From Alphaproteobacteria bacterium (GTDB taxonomy: Bacteria; Pseudomonadota; Alphaproteobacteria; Caulobacterales; Parvularculaceae): a stretch of DNA of 64,000 nt. The stretch lies in NCBI GenBank assembly GCA_030426465.1, contig JAUHYK010000005.1:26340-90339 (forward strand), read 5' to 3'. Of this stretch, positions 26,211 through 34,470 are shown in pieces. Both the position numbers and the translations under genes were made by a program. The first letter of the stretch is position 1; every line of letters begins with the position of its first letter. The notes beneath the pieces are model-generated. The model saw only the letters and a list, made by a program, of their open reading frames with translations, was not told where the DNA came from and made no database searches.

Positions 26211-26238
26211 GTGCGAGGGTTGTGCGCGAAAGTCCTGT

Positions 26239-26880
26239 TTATTCCACGAGTTGATGTTTCACAGCGTAAAGCGCCGCCTGTGTGCGGTCCGTGACATCAA
26301 GCTTCGACAGGACGACGCTGACATAACCCTTCACTGTGCCTTCTGTGAGATTGTGGTCATAGGCGATGATTTTGTTGCTTTTGCCGCTTGCAATGGCGCG
26401 CAGAATATCGAGCTCCCGCGGGGTCAGCTTTTCATGGGGCAGACGTTCCCCGGTCGCGCGACGCAGAAGTTGTTTCTGTACGGAGGGGTGAAAAACGGGC
26501 GAGCCGCGATGGGCGCTTTCTATAGACCACACCAATTCGCCGCGTGAAACGTCTTTCAGCAAGTAGCCCATCACCTCCGCATCGATCGCCTCTTGAAGTT
26601 TGAGGTCGTCGCCAAGCGCGCTCGTCAACAAGATCACGCGTGACGGCAAGTCCTGTCGCCGGATCTCGGCTGCGGCTTCTATGCCGCTGCGTCCGGGCAG
26701 GGTCACATCCATGAGAATGATGTCGGGTTTCAACGTTGCGGCGAGCTGTTCGCCTTGCTCGGCGTCACCAGCTTCGCCGATGATTTCAATGCCGGGTTCG
26801 TCGCTCAAAAGGGTGCGCAAACCCTCCCGGACGATCGGGTGGTCATCGACGATCATGACGCGTATGGGGGCGCGTTCCAT
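26239..26880 (-). CDS. NarL/FixJ-family response regulator
   Basis: A 213-residue two-component regulator. The receiver domain has the acidic pair in IVDDHPIVREG, phospho-acceptor Asp in DIILMDVTLPG and the lysine of LLKDVSRGE. The output domain is a LuxR-type helix-turn-helix (LTPRELDILRAIASGKSNKIIAYDHNLTEGTVKGYVSVVLSKL). ATG at 26880 is preferred to GTG at 26883. It follows the sensor kinase by about 30 bases and is presumably phosphorylated by it. Targets may be the divergently oriented stress cluster or the adjacent surface-protein operon. Confidence 0.95.
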   Translation of the reverse strand: MERAPIRVMIVDDHPIVREGLRTLLSDEPGIEIIGEAGDAEQGEQLAATLKPDIILMDVTLPGRSGIEAAAEIRRQDLPSRVILLTSALGDDLKLQEAIDAEVMGYLLKDVSRGELVWSIESAHRGSPVFHPSVQKQLLRRATGERLPHEKLTPRELDILRAIASGKSNKIIAYDHNLTEGTVKGYVSVVLSKLDVTDRTQAALYAVKHQLVE

Positions 26881-26909
26881 CACCCTGGCCTTTCTCCCTT
26901 GGGAGCTTT

Positions 26910-28055
26910 TTAAGCCAGAGGAAGCCGAACCTCAACGCCGAACCCCTGCGGCGTGGGATTGAGGATGTGGAGATCGCCCCCAAGCCGGGCGGCGCGGGCG
27001 CGCATGCTGGGGAGTCCTATCTGCGTCGACGCGGTCGTTCCAGCCTGATTCTCAGGCATTCCGCGGCCATCGTCGAGGATGCGAAATATCAGTTCGGTTT
27101 CGTGATAGTCCAGTGAAATGAAGATGTTATCGGCCTTGCCATGGCGTATGGCGTTGGCCAGCGCTTCCTGTGCGATACGCAATAGCGCTTCGGCCTGATC
27201 AGGGGCCAGTCGTTCGTCATCAACATCGATCGTCACCGTGGCGTATTCATTGGCGGTGAGGGCGCAGTGCCGGGCAAGCGCCTTGGCGAGGCCATCGGCG
27301 AGAGCATGGGCGGCGAGTGAGTCCTTTTCCTCGGGCGGGCCGCGCAATTCAAACAGGAGCGCTTTCATCTCGCGCTGGGCGAGGCTGGCGATGTCGAGCA
27401 GGCGGGAAGTGCGGGCGTCGCCTTCCTCTTTGCTGCGCTCATATCCGGCGCCGATCGATTGCGCGACCAGCGACAGGGAAAAGATCAGCTGACTGACATT
27501 ATCGTGGAGATCACGGGCGAGGCGTTGGCGCTCTTTGAGTCTGGCGTAATTTTTTTCCCGCTCATAGGAGCGGGCGTTGTTGATGGCGATTGCGGCGTGC
27601 CGTGCAAAAATGCCGAGCATCCGGATGTCATTATCCCCAAAGCGCTTCGGCGGGCCCGCGCCAATACCGAAAGTGCCGATAATATCGCCGCGCCACATGA
27701 TCGGCATGCCGATGACGCTGTCTTCATCCATACCGTGCAGCTTTGGTTTTTCCAGTGAGCCATAGGTTTCGGGCAAAACAGGGGCGCAGCGGGCGTAGAC
27801 GCTGCCCGCCAACCCTTCATCCGGTAAAGAGATCGACCCGAGTTCCTGGGGCGGCATGCGGTAAACGGCCTCGATCCTGACGATGCCTTCCTCGGGAACG
27901 ACGAGGCCGATGGAGCCTCGTTCCGCGTGCAACAGCTCGCAGGCTTTTTGAATAATGATCGTCAAAAGCGGGCGCAGCTCAAGCTCGCCACTGATGACTT
28001 CGATCATCTCGCGCAGGTGATCCTGATCGATCATGGAGGCGGGAGAGTCTGTCAT
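26910..28055 (-). CDS. GAF-domain sensor histidine kinase (NarL-type partner)
   Basis: A 381-residue cytosolic kinase without membrane segments. A GAF domain (about 25-165) precedes a HisKA_3 dimerisation/phosphoacceptor region with RQRLARDLHDNVSQLIFSL and an HATPase domain with EALANAIRHGKA and DDGRGMPENQ. This is the NarX/DegS type that pairs with LuxR-type regulators, encoded next. The GAF domain could bind a small ligand, haem or redox cofactor, but no ligand residues can be assigned by eye. Confidence 0.94.
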   Translation of the reverse strand: MTDSPASMIDQDHLREMIEVISGELELRPLLTIIIQKACELLHAERGSIGLVVPEEGIVRIEAVYRMPPQELGSISLPDEGLAGSVYARCAPVLPETYGSLEKPKLHGMDEDSVIGMPIMWRGDIIGTFGIGAGPPKRFGDNDIRMLGIFARHAAIAINNARSYEREKNYARLKERQRLARDLHDNVSQLIFSLSLVAQSIGAGYERSKEEGDARTSRLLDIASLAQREMKALLFELRGPPEEKDSLAAHALADGLAKALARHCALTANEYATVTIDVDDERLAPDQAEALLRIAQEALANAIRHGKADNIFISLDYHETELIFRILDDGRGMPENQAGTTASTQIGLPSMRARAARLGGDLHILNPTPQGFGVEVRLPLA

Positions 28056-28449
28056 TCTCGGGACCGGCGCTATTTGCTTCCGACAGGGGCGGGCGCCTAA
28101 CCAAAGTTAGCGTCCTCACGCGCGAATTGCAGCACTGATGAACGCTGTTGGCAAGCCGCGCTATAGAAGCATGGCGGAAAGTGTAAATGCGCCGCTCAAT
28201 CCGGGGACGGTCCGGCGGCGCATTTTACGATGCGGTGCAAGAGTGCTTCGAAAGGTCTTATAAGTCGAAAACGCCGCACTCTATTTGATAATCAGTTGCA
28301 CAAGATCAAGGTCTGCAGATCATGATATCATAGGATGGTGATAAGCAGTCTCCATCCCGGATATGGAAATGCGGCATGATCTTGTGTGGCTGGCGGATGA
28401 TGAGTGATGTTGCTGGGAAAGAACTTGGCGATTGAGCCGGAAGAGGATA
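28056..28449. other. 394-base divergent intergenic region with two palindromes
   Basis: Separates the kinase gene (minus) from the phosphorylase gene (plus) and must hold promoters for both. It contains an 11-bp inverted repeat (AAATGCGCCGC and GCGGCGCATTT, 28185-28225, 19-base spacer) and a perfect 10-bp palindrome ATGATATCAT (28322-28331). No coding frame is convincing. Confidence 0.6.
28185..28225. repeat. inverted repeat upstream of the stress cluster
   Basis: Arms AAATGCGCCGC and GCGGCGCATTT with a 19-base spacer that can itself pair in part (CCGG/CCGG). It could be a transcription terminator-like hairpin or an operator; no T-run supports the first. Confidence 0.5.
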
Positions 28450-29982
28450 ATGGCGGCGCAGACCGACTATCTGAAAGTAAAGCGGGTTGCGATTGATACG
28501 GAGCCGGAGAACACGGTTTTCCTGTCCCGGCAATGCACAATATATCGCCCGGAGGAATTCAGAGCGCTGAAGAAAATTGAAGTCAGCGCCGGAGCAAAAA
28601 AACTTCTCGCTACACTGGTTGTGACAGATGACCATACGATAACAGCGCCGGATGAGCTTGGCGTCGGGGCGCCTGCTTTCCGTCGGCTTGGCCTCGCCGA
28701 AGGCGAAAGCGTGCAGATCGCACAGGCGACGCCGCCGCGCAGTCTTGACGCGGTGCGGCGCAAAATCGGCGGCGAGGTCATGAGCGCCGGAGAGATTAAA
28801 GCGATCATCACGGATGTCGCCGCGCATCGCTATTCGCCTATGGAAATCGCCGCCTATCTGATTGCATCGGCCAGTTTTACGACAACGGATGAGCTGTTGG
28901 CGACGACGCGGGCGATGGCGGAAAGCGGAACAGAGATTAAATGGAACGCGCCGCTAATTGTGGACAAACATTGCATTGGCGGGATTCCGGGAAACCGCAC
29001 GTCAATGATCGTGGCGCCCATTGTCGCGGCGCATGGGCTTAAAATGCCAAAAACATCATCGCGGGCGATCACCTCCCCAAGCGGCACGGCGGATACGATG
29101 GAAGTGCTCGCAAATGTGGCGCTATCGATTGAGGACATGAAGCGCGTTGTCAGTCTCGAAAACGCGTGTCTTGCCTGGGGCGGCCATGTCAATCTTTCCC
29201 CCGCCGATGATGTCTTGATTACGGTGGAGCGGCCGCTCGCGATTGATACGCGCGAGCAGATGGTCGCATCTATCTTATCGAAAAAACTGGCGGCGGGATC
29301 GACGCATATTGTGCTGGATATTCCTGTGGGCCCAACAGCCAAGGTCAGATCCCAAGGCGATGCGGTGCGGCTGCGCAAACTTATGGAGTATGTGAGCGCC
29401 GAAATCGGGCTTGTTATTGATGTTGTTTTTACAGATGGCGCGCAGCCGGTTGGGCGCGGCGTAGGGCCCGTGCTGGAGGCGCGAGACGTCATGGCGGTCT
29501 TGAAAAACCAGCCGGAAGCGCCGTCCGACCTCCGGGCGCGGTCGTTGTTGCTTGCGGGACGGGTTCTCGACTTTGACCCGGCCCTGCGTGGCGGCGCCGG
29601 ACGGGCGCGCGCGCAAGAGTTACTGGATTCTGGCGAGGCGCTTGCGGCGATGGAGCGAATTATTGAAGCGCAAGGGCGCGCATCGGCGTCAGCCTGCGCC
29701 GGTGAATTGACGGCGGTAATCGTCGCAACCCGTGACGGTGTTGTCAGCGCCATGGACTGCTTTCGTCTCGCGCGTATCGCCCGGCTTGCAGGCGCTCCTA
29801 TGGACAAAGGCGCTGGCATTGATCTGTTCAAAAAGATCGGCGATCACGCCAGAAAAGGAGACCCGCTCTACCGCATACATTCCTGTTTTGCGTCCGATTT
29901 TGAATTCGCCAAAGCGATGGCGCATGAAGATTCAGGCGTGACCGTGGACGGCGCAGCCATGCGTGGGAGCGTCAAGGAATGA
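28450..29982 (+). CDS. AMP/thymidine phosphorylase family protein
   Basis: A 510-residue nucleoside/nucleotide phosphorylase of the DeoA/AMP phosphorylase family. It has the N-terminal about 85-residue extra domain found in archaeal-type AMP phosphorylase, then the glycosyltransferase core with KHCIGGIPGNRTSMIVAPI (phosphate and substrate binding) and SSRAITSPSGTADTMEVL. The ATG at 28450 follows AGAGGA; ATG-type start at 28432 is less likely. The reaction would be AMP (or thymidine) plus phosphate to base plus sugar phosphate. It is the first gene of a tightly coupled run with a PRPP-synthase-like protein, suggesting nucleotide salvage or ribose-phosphate recycling. Confidence 0.9.
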   Translation: MAAQTDYLKVKRVAIDTEPENTVFLSRQCTIYRPEEFRALKKIEVSAGAKKLLATLVVTDDHTITAPDELGVGAPAFRRLGLAEGESVQIAQATPPRSLDAVRRKIGGEVMSAGEIKAIITDVAAHRYSPMEIAAYLIASASFTTTDELLATTRAMAESGTEIKWNAPLIVDKHCIGGIPGNRTSMIVAPIVAAHGLKMPKTSSRAITSPSGTADTMEVLANVALSIEDMKRVVSLENACLAWGGHVNLSPADDVLITVERPLAIDTREQMVASILSKKLAAGSTHIVLDIPVGPTAKVRSQGDAVRLRKLMEYVSAEIGLVIDVVFTDGAQPVGRGVGPVLEARDVMAVLKNQPEAPSDLRARSLLLAGRVLDFDPALRGGAGRARAQELLDSGEALAAMERIIEAQGRASASACAGELTAVIVATRDGVVSAMDCFRLARIARLAGAPMDKGAGIDLFKKIGDHARKGDPLYRIHSCFASDFEFAKAMAHEDSGVTVDGAAMRGSVKE

Positions 29983-30878
29983 TGAAACGGCTGATCGCAG
30001 CGATGCCGGAAGACCTGAAAGCCGCGCAAAGGCTGGCAGTGCAAACGGGAATAAAGCTGTCTGAAATCAGCATTCACAAGTTTCCGGATGGTGAAAGCCT
30101 AGTGCGGGCGCCGGCAGTGGCGGAAACCGTGATTGTGTATTGTTCGCTGAATGATCCAAATACGAAACTTGTAGAGCTTGGACTTGCGGCCTCCGCGATG
30201 AGGGATGCTGGCGCGAAACGGCTGGTTTTGATTGCGCCCTATCTTTGTTACATGCGTCAGGATATCGCTTTTCATAAAGGCGAAGCAGTGGCGCAACGGT
30301 TCGTTTGCGCATTGCTGGCGCAATGGTTTGACCGTGTCATCACCGTGGAGCCGCATCTTCATCGCACGAAAACACTGGCGACAGTGATGCCGGGCGTTGA
30401 AACTTCAGCCCTGTCTGCGGCCGCGTTGTTGGCGGGGCTGATCCAGAAGAATGATGTGGCGGCGGGGGATATTCTTGTCGTCGGACCTGACGCGGAATCG
30501 CAGAGCTGGACGTCTTCTGTTGCGTCTGCAATTGGGGCGCCGTTTATGACACTTAAAAAAGTACGGGGCGGTGACAGTAATGTTTCTGTGTCAGCGGGTG
30601 AAATAACCGTGGTTTCGGGCAAGCATATTTATCTCGTGGATGATGTCATATCAACTGGAGCGACTGTTTCCGCCGCCGCTACTCTCTTAAAACATCACGG
30701 TGCAAAGCGTATAGATGTGCTGGCCGTGCACGCCCTTTTTGCGAAAACTGATGAAGAGAAAATGCTGAAGGCGGGCGTCGCGTCGGTCCGGTCAACGGAT
30801 AGCGTTGCTCACGCTACAAATGCCGTGGAGATTTCGCCTTTACTCGCTGCGGCGCTGGAGAAGGAGTGGCGTTCATGA
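29979..30878 (+). CDS. ribose-phosphate pyrophosphokinase (PRPP synthase) family protein
   Basis: A 299-residue protein with the PRPP-synthase fold. IHKFPDGESLVR and APYLCYMRQDIAFHKGE correspond to the ATP and flexible-loop regions, and IYLVDDVISTGATVSAAA is the PRPP-binding loop. It is shorter and more divergent than housekeeping Prs, so it is probably a second, specialised copy working with the phosphorylase upstream. Start overlaps the phosphorylase stop by 4 bases (ATGATGA). Confidence 0.9.
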   Translation: MMKRLIAAMPEDLKAAQRLAVQTGIKLSEISIHKFPDGESLVRAPAVAETVIVYCSLNDPNTKLVELGLAASAMRDAGAKRLVLIAPYLCYMRQDIAFHKGEAVAQRFVCALLAQWFDRVITVEPHLHRTKTLATVMPGVETSALSAAALLAGLIQKNDVAAGDILVVGPDAESQSWTSSVASAIGAPFMTLKKVRGGDSNVSVSAGEITVVSGKHIYLVDDVISTGATVSAAATLLKHHGAKRIDVLAVHALFAKTDEEKMLKAGVASVRSTDSVAHATNAVEISPLLAAALEKEWRS

Positions 30879-32467
30879 CCATGCGCATCAAATTTTGCGG
30901 CGCCGCCGGAACGGTGACTGGCTCGTGCTACTGGATCGAGCATGAAAAGGGCGCCTTTATCATCGATTGCGGTATGTTTCAGGGGTCAAAAACCCTGAAG
31001 GAACTCAATTATGGCGAGTTTCCGTTTCCGGCGGATAAAGCGGATTTCGTTTTGCTGACGCATGCGCATATTGATCACAGTGGATTGCTGCCGAAGCTGA
31101 TGTGCAACGGCTTTGAAGGAAAGGTCTACACGACGGAGGGAACAAAAGACCTGTTGCGCTTCATGTTGCCTGACAGCGGCTACATTCAGGAAATGGAAGT
31201 CGGTTTTCTGAACCGCCGAAACGCGCAGCGGGGCCGTAAAGAGGTGGAGCCGATTTACACCAGCGAACAGGGCGCGGCGGCGGCGGAAGAGATTATCGCC
31301 AGAGATTATCAGCGCTGGTTCGGGCCGGGGCCGGGGGTGCGGGCGCGTTTCTGGAATGCGGGACATATTCTCGGGTCGGCGTCAATTGAAGTGGAAATTG
31401 AAACCGGAGACGAAATGGAGCGCATAATGCGGCTTTTATTCTCCGGCGATATCGGGCCTGATCACAAGCTGTTTCATCCAGACCCTGATGGGCCTAGCAA
31501 TCTTGATTATGTGATTTGCGAAGCAACCTATGGCGCGCGCGAGCGGCCGGTCTTGAAGCCTGATGCACGCCGAAAAGTGTTGGGCGATATCGTGCAACAG
31601 GCGATGGAACGGGGCGGGGTATTGGTCATTCCGGCTTTCAGCGTCGAACGCACGCAAGAACTTCTCGCCGACCTCAGCATGTTGATGAAGAACGGCGACA
31701 TCGAGGAGCGGATCGTGTTTCTGGATTCGCCGCTCGCCATAAAAGCGACGGAAGTCTTCGAACGCCATGCAGAAGATCTGGAGGATCTCGGTCTCAATGG
31801 CGACCTTTTTGAAAACCCCGCCTTTCATTTCACGCGGACAGTGGATGAAAGCAAGGCTATCAACAATTATGAGAATGGCGTCATTATTATCGCCGCCAGC
31901 GGTATGTGCGAGGCGGGCCGCATTCGCCATCATTTAAAACGCCGGCTTTGGGACAAGAAGAATACTATCTTGCTGACGGGCTATCAGGCAGGAGGCACAC
32001 TAGGCTCCATTCTTGAACGGGGCGCCAAGGCTGTACGGATTCAGGGGGAGGAAGTGCGCGTAAAGGCGCATGTTCAGTCCATTGATATTTATTCCGGGCA
32101 TGTAGATGCAAGCGGTCTTTATGACTGGATGATGGCGCGCAAGCCTGTGACGCGGGGTGTGTTTTTAACGCATGGTGAAAGCGAAGGGCTTGAGGCGCTT
32201 CGTAGCCGTCTTGTCGCCGCCGGTTTTGAAAACGATCGTGTCATTGTTCCGAGCCTTGATGATGAGGTCGATCTCCTGGGGCGGGGCGGGATTGTCACGC
32301 GAACCGGCCCCAGACGTCTTGGGCATGCGGGTGTTGTTAATCTGGACTGGCACAATGATTTGGCCCAGCTTTCTCTCGATATCCGTGAAGCGTTGGAAGG
32401 GGCGGCCGATGAACGCGCTCGAAATGTTATCTTGCGACGTTTGCGCCGCGCCCTTGAAGAAGGGTAG
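30875..32467 (+). CDS. metallo-beta-lactamase/beta-CASP RNA-processing exonuclease family protein
   Basis: A 530-residue hydrolase with the metal motif LTHAHIDHSGLLPKL (HxHxDH), the later His in WNAGHILGSASIEVE, and the beta-CASP/RMMBL blocks GGVLVIPAFSVERTQELL, IIAASGMCEAGRIRHHL and VKAHVQSIDIYSGHVD. This is the YSH1/CPSF73-like bacterial family acting on RNA. ATG at 30875 overlaps the previous stop and has AAGGAG 8 bases upstream; a GTG at 30866 is also in frame. It is commonly found in stress clusters with UspA and a P-type ATPase. Confidence 0.93.
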   Translation: MTMRIKFCGAAGTVTGSCYWIEHEKGAFIIDCGMFQGSKTLKELNYGEFPFPADKADFVLLTHAHIDHSGLLPKLMCNGFEGKVYTTEGTKDLLRFMLPDSGYIQEMEVGFLNRRNAQRGRKEVEPIYTSEQGAAAAEEIIARDYQRWFGPGPGVRARFWNAGHILGSASIEVEIETGDEMERIMRLLFSGDIGPDHKLFHPDPDGPSNLDYVICEATYGARERPVLKPDARRKVLGDIVQQAMERGGVLVIPAFSVERTQELLADLSMLMKNGDIEERIVFLDSPLAIKATEVFERHAEDLEDLGLNGDLFENPAFHFTRTVDESKAINNYENGVIIIAASGMCEAGRIRHHLKRRLWDKKNTILLTGYQAGGTLGSILERGAKAVRIQGEEVRVKAHVQSIDIYSGHVDASGLYDWMMARKPVTRGVFLTHGESEGLEALRSRLVAAGFENDRVIVPSLDDEVDLLGRGGIVTRTGPRRLGHAGVVNLDWHNDLAQLSLDIREALEGAADERARNVILRRLRRALEEG

Positions 32468-32485
32468 AATGCGCGAGCGGGCGCA

Positions 32486-32499
32486 TTGACCTCGGTCAA
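32486..32499. promoter_or_regulatory. FNR/DNR-type operator upstream of uspA
   Basis: TTGACCTCGGTCAA is a 14-base palindrome with TTGAC and GTCAA half sites four bases apart, the pattern bound by FNR/DNR/FixK-type regulators (low oxygen or nitric oxide). Its centre is about 57 bases before the uspA start, leaving room for a class II promoter with a short leader. Confidence 0.65.
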
Positions 32500-32549
32500 T
32501 AAGCGCAGCTAGGGCTTGGGGTAGGCTTCTTTTTTCAGGAGAGACCGTC

Positions 32550-33419
32550 ATGGCGCAAAAATCGATCTTCATCCCGTTCTTTGAACAGAAATCGGCTGAA
32601 ACCGCTTTTCGTGCGGCGGCGGCGCTTGCAAAAGAAAGCAACGGACATATCACCGCTGTCCATATTCGCAGCCGTCCTGTCCCCGCCACTACTGTTTACT
32701 TTCCTCTTGGCGGTGTTTCCACCGAGTTTACGAAAAGTTTTCAAAAGGCGGAAGATCAGCTCGCTGACGATCTGAAAGCGCTTTTCGATAAACTGTGCGC
32801 AGAAACTGGCGCAGGCGTCGTCAACCTTGAAGAACATAAGGACGAACATGGCGCGACGGCGTCATGGATTGAGAGCGAAGGCGACGTCTTGATGGAATAC
32901 GCCTTTAAGGCGACGGCATATGATTTTTCCATTCTTGCTGCGGCGGGTGATGACGCCAATCCCATGGAAGAAAGCATTGCTGAAAGCCTTTTGTTTGAGT
33001 CGGGCCGGCCGGTGCTGTTGACGCCGGCGAGCGGTCTTTCGAGGGCGCCGCAAAAAGTCGTTGTCGCCTGGAACGGCAGTCAGGAGGCGGCGCGCGCCGT
33101 CGCTGCATCACTTTCTCTGTTAAAGGGTGCGCAAACGGTGACAGTGATCTCCGTACGCAAAGCAGATGACCCCTTCATCAACACCGATGAAATCACTGCT
33201 TATTTGCGTTTCCATGGCGTCGAGGCGGCGCGCATGAAGGTGGAGGTGCAGGATAATGAAAACGTCACCGCCCGCCTGGATCAGGAAGTCCGGCAGGAGC
33301 AGCCGGATTTATTGGTGATGGGCGCCTATTCCCACAGCCGCTGGCGCGAGGCCGTGTTGGGCGGGTTTACACGCCATATGATACATGAAGCGAAAATGCC
33401 CGTCTTCATGATGCGCTAG
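32550..33419 (+). CDS. universal stress protein with two UspA domains
   Basis: A 289-residue cytosolic protein built from two Usp domains. The second ends in LVMGAYSHSRWREAVLGGFTRHMIHEAKMPVFMMR, carrying the ATP-binding-type G(2x)G(9x)G(S/T)-like region in slightly altered form. The first domain is more degenerate. CAGGAG precedes the ATG. An FNR/DNR-like palindrome lies upstream, pointing to induction at low oxygen. It is convergent and slightly overlapping with the flippase-like gene. Confidence 0.93.
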   Translation: MAQKSIFIPFFEQKSAETAFRAAAALAKESNGHITAVHIRSRPVPATTVYFPLGGVSTEFTKSFQKAEDQLADDLKALFDKLCAETGAGVVNLEEHKDEHGATASWIESEGDVLMEYAFKATAYDFSILAAAGDDANPMEESIAESLLFESGRPVLLTPASGLSRAPQKVVVAWNGSQEAARAVAASLSLLKGAQTVTVISVRKADDPFINTDEITAYLRFHGVEAARMKVEVQDNENVTARLDQEVRQEQPDLLVMGAYSHSRWREAVLGGFTRHMIHEAKMPVFMMR

Positions 33420-34470
33420 GTTTTCGTTGCTGTCGCCCGGTGTTGTTGTCACTCGGCTGATTGAGAAATTCCCGTTGTATGATGAGAAATCCCGGTAGCA
33501 GCGGCAACCATAACGTCAATCCGCGATAAATCAGGGTGATGGTAAGCGCGTCTTCCATAGAAGCGCCGAAAACGTTCAGACTCGCAATCATGCCTGCTTC
33601 AAAAGTTCCGAGCCCCATGGGAACCGGCCCGATGGTGGCGGCGATAGAGGCGGTGGCGACCGCGATAAAGCCGGTTGTATACGCGATAGGCGCGCCGATC
33701 GCATGAGAGATCAGCATCAGGGTCAAGCCGTCAATCGCTCGAACAGCAATAAGAATAGCGGTCATCTTCGCGAATAGGGCGGGCATGGTGCGAATGTCGT
33801 GTATGGCGGCGCCCAGGAATTCGGCGGCTTTGGCGGTAAGCCGATGTTTGCGGATGAAAGGCGGCGCCCTTTCGGGTTTATAAAGAACGACAAGACCCGT
33901 GATGATGGTCGCCAGAAGGAAGACGCCGGCAAACGCCGATACACTGGCCGAGAGCGCTGGCGGCGCCTTTTCCGCTGTGGATAGGGCGATGAGGCTGATG
34001 ATTGCTGTAACCAGAAAGGCCAGAAAATAGGCGGAGGTCGTAAAAACGAAGGTGCGGAAAGCTGTCTTGTCCGGCACGCCCCGTTTTGTTAGCGCAAAGA
34101 GGAAAAATGCAGCGCCCGACAAGCCGCCCGACGGCAGGGCCTGGTCGGCGAACAGCTTGGCAAGCGACAGCGGAATAAGCGAGCGCAATTTGAGTTCGCT
34201 TCCCATGCTCTTCAGAAAGAGAAACCAGACATAGGCGGCGAATAGATAAGGGAGTGTTTGTACGGCGAGGGCGGCGGCCAGGGGGCCGGCGCTGGCGTTC
34301 GCGGCTTGTCTCGCAAATGCTGTGATGTCTCCGCTATTGGCAATGAACAGAACCAACGCTGCTAGTGCGGATACGCCAACAAGAACGGCGATAAGCCGGG
34401 ATATACGCCTCTGTTTTCCTGCGGTTTTGTGCCTGCGGCTTTCCGTGTCCTTGTTGGCGTCATCATGCAT
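33406..34470 (-). CDS. flippase-like (YbhN/MprF-transmembrane-type) membrane protein
   Basis: A 354-residue protein with about eight hydrophobic segments, containing LPSGGLSGAAFFLFALTKRG and VATASIAATIGPVPMGLGTFEAGMIASL, signatures of the lysylphosphatidylglycerol synthetase transmembrane/UPF0104 family thought to move lipids or lipid-linked compounds. The ATG at 34470 overlaps the end of the P-type ATPase gene by 8 bases. The frame extends to 34581 inside that gene and is rejected. Its 3' end overlaps uspA. Confidence 0.9.
   Translation of the reverse strand: MHDDANKDTESRRHKTAGKQRRISRLIAVLVGVSALAALVLFIANSGDITAFARQAANASAGPLAAALAVQTLPYLFAAYVWFLFLKSMGSELKLRSLIPLSLAKLFADQALPSGGLSGAAFFLFALTKRGVPDKTAFRTFVFTTSAYFLAFLVTAIISLIALSTAEKAPPALSASVSAFAGVFLLATIITGLVVLYKPERAPPFIRKHRLTAKAAEFLGAAIHDIRTMPALFAKMTAILIAVRAIDGLTLMLISHAIGAPIAYTTGFIAVATASIAATIGPVPMGLGTFEAGMIASLNVFGASMEDALTITLIYRGLTLWLPLLPGFLIIQREFLNQPSDNNTGRQQRKPSAS

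Noticed and set aside
28263-28310. TTGAT and ATCAA elements before the phosphorylase gene considered as an FNR site
   Set aside because: They are about 15 bases apart and not 4, so do not form a standard operator.
28322-28331. ATGATATCAT palindrome considered as an FNR box
   Set aside because: Lacks TTGAT-N4-ATCAA or TTGAC-N4-GTCAA half sites; ten bases can be chance.
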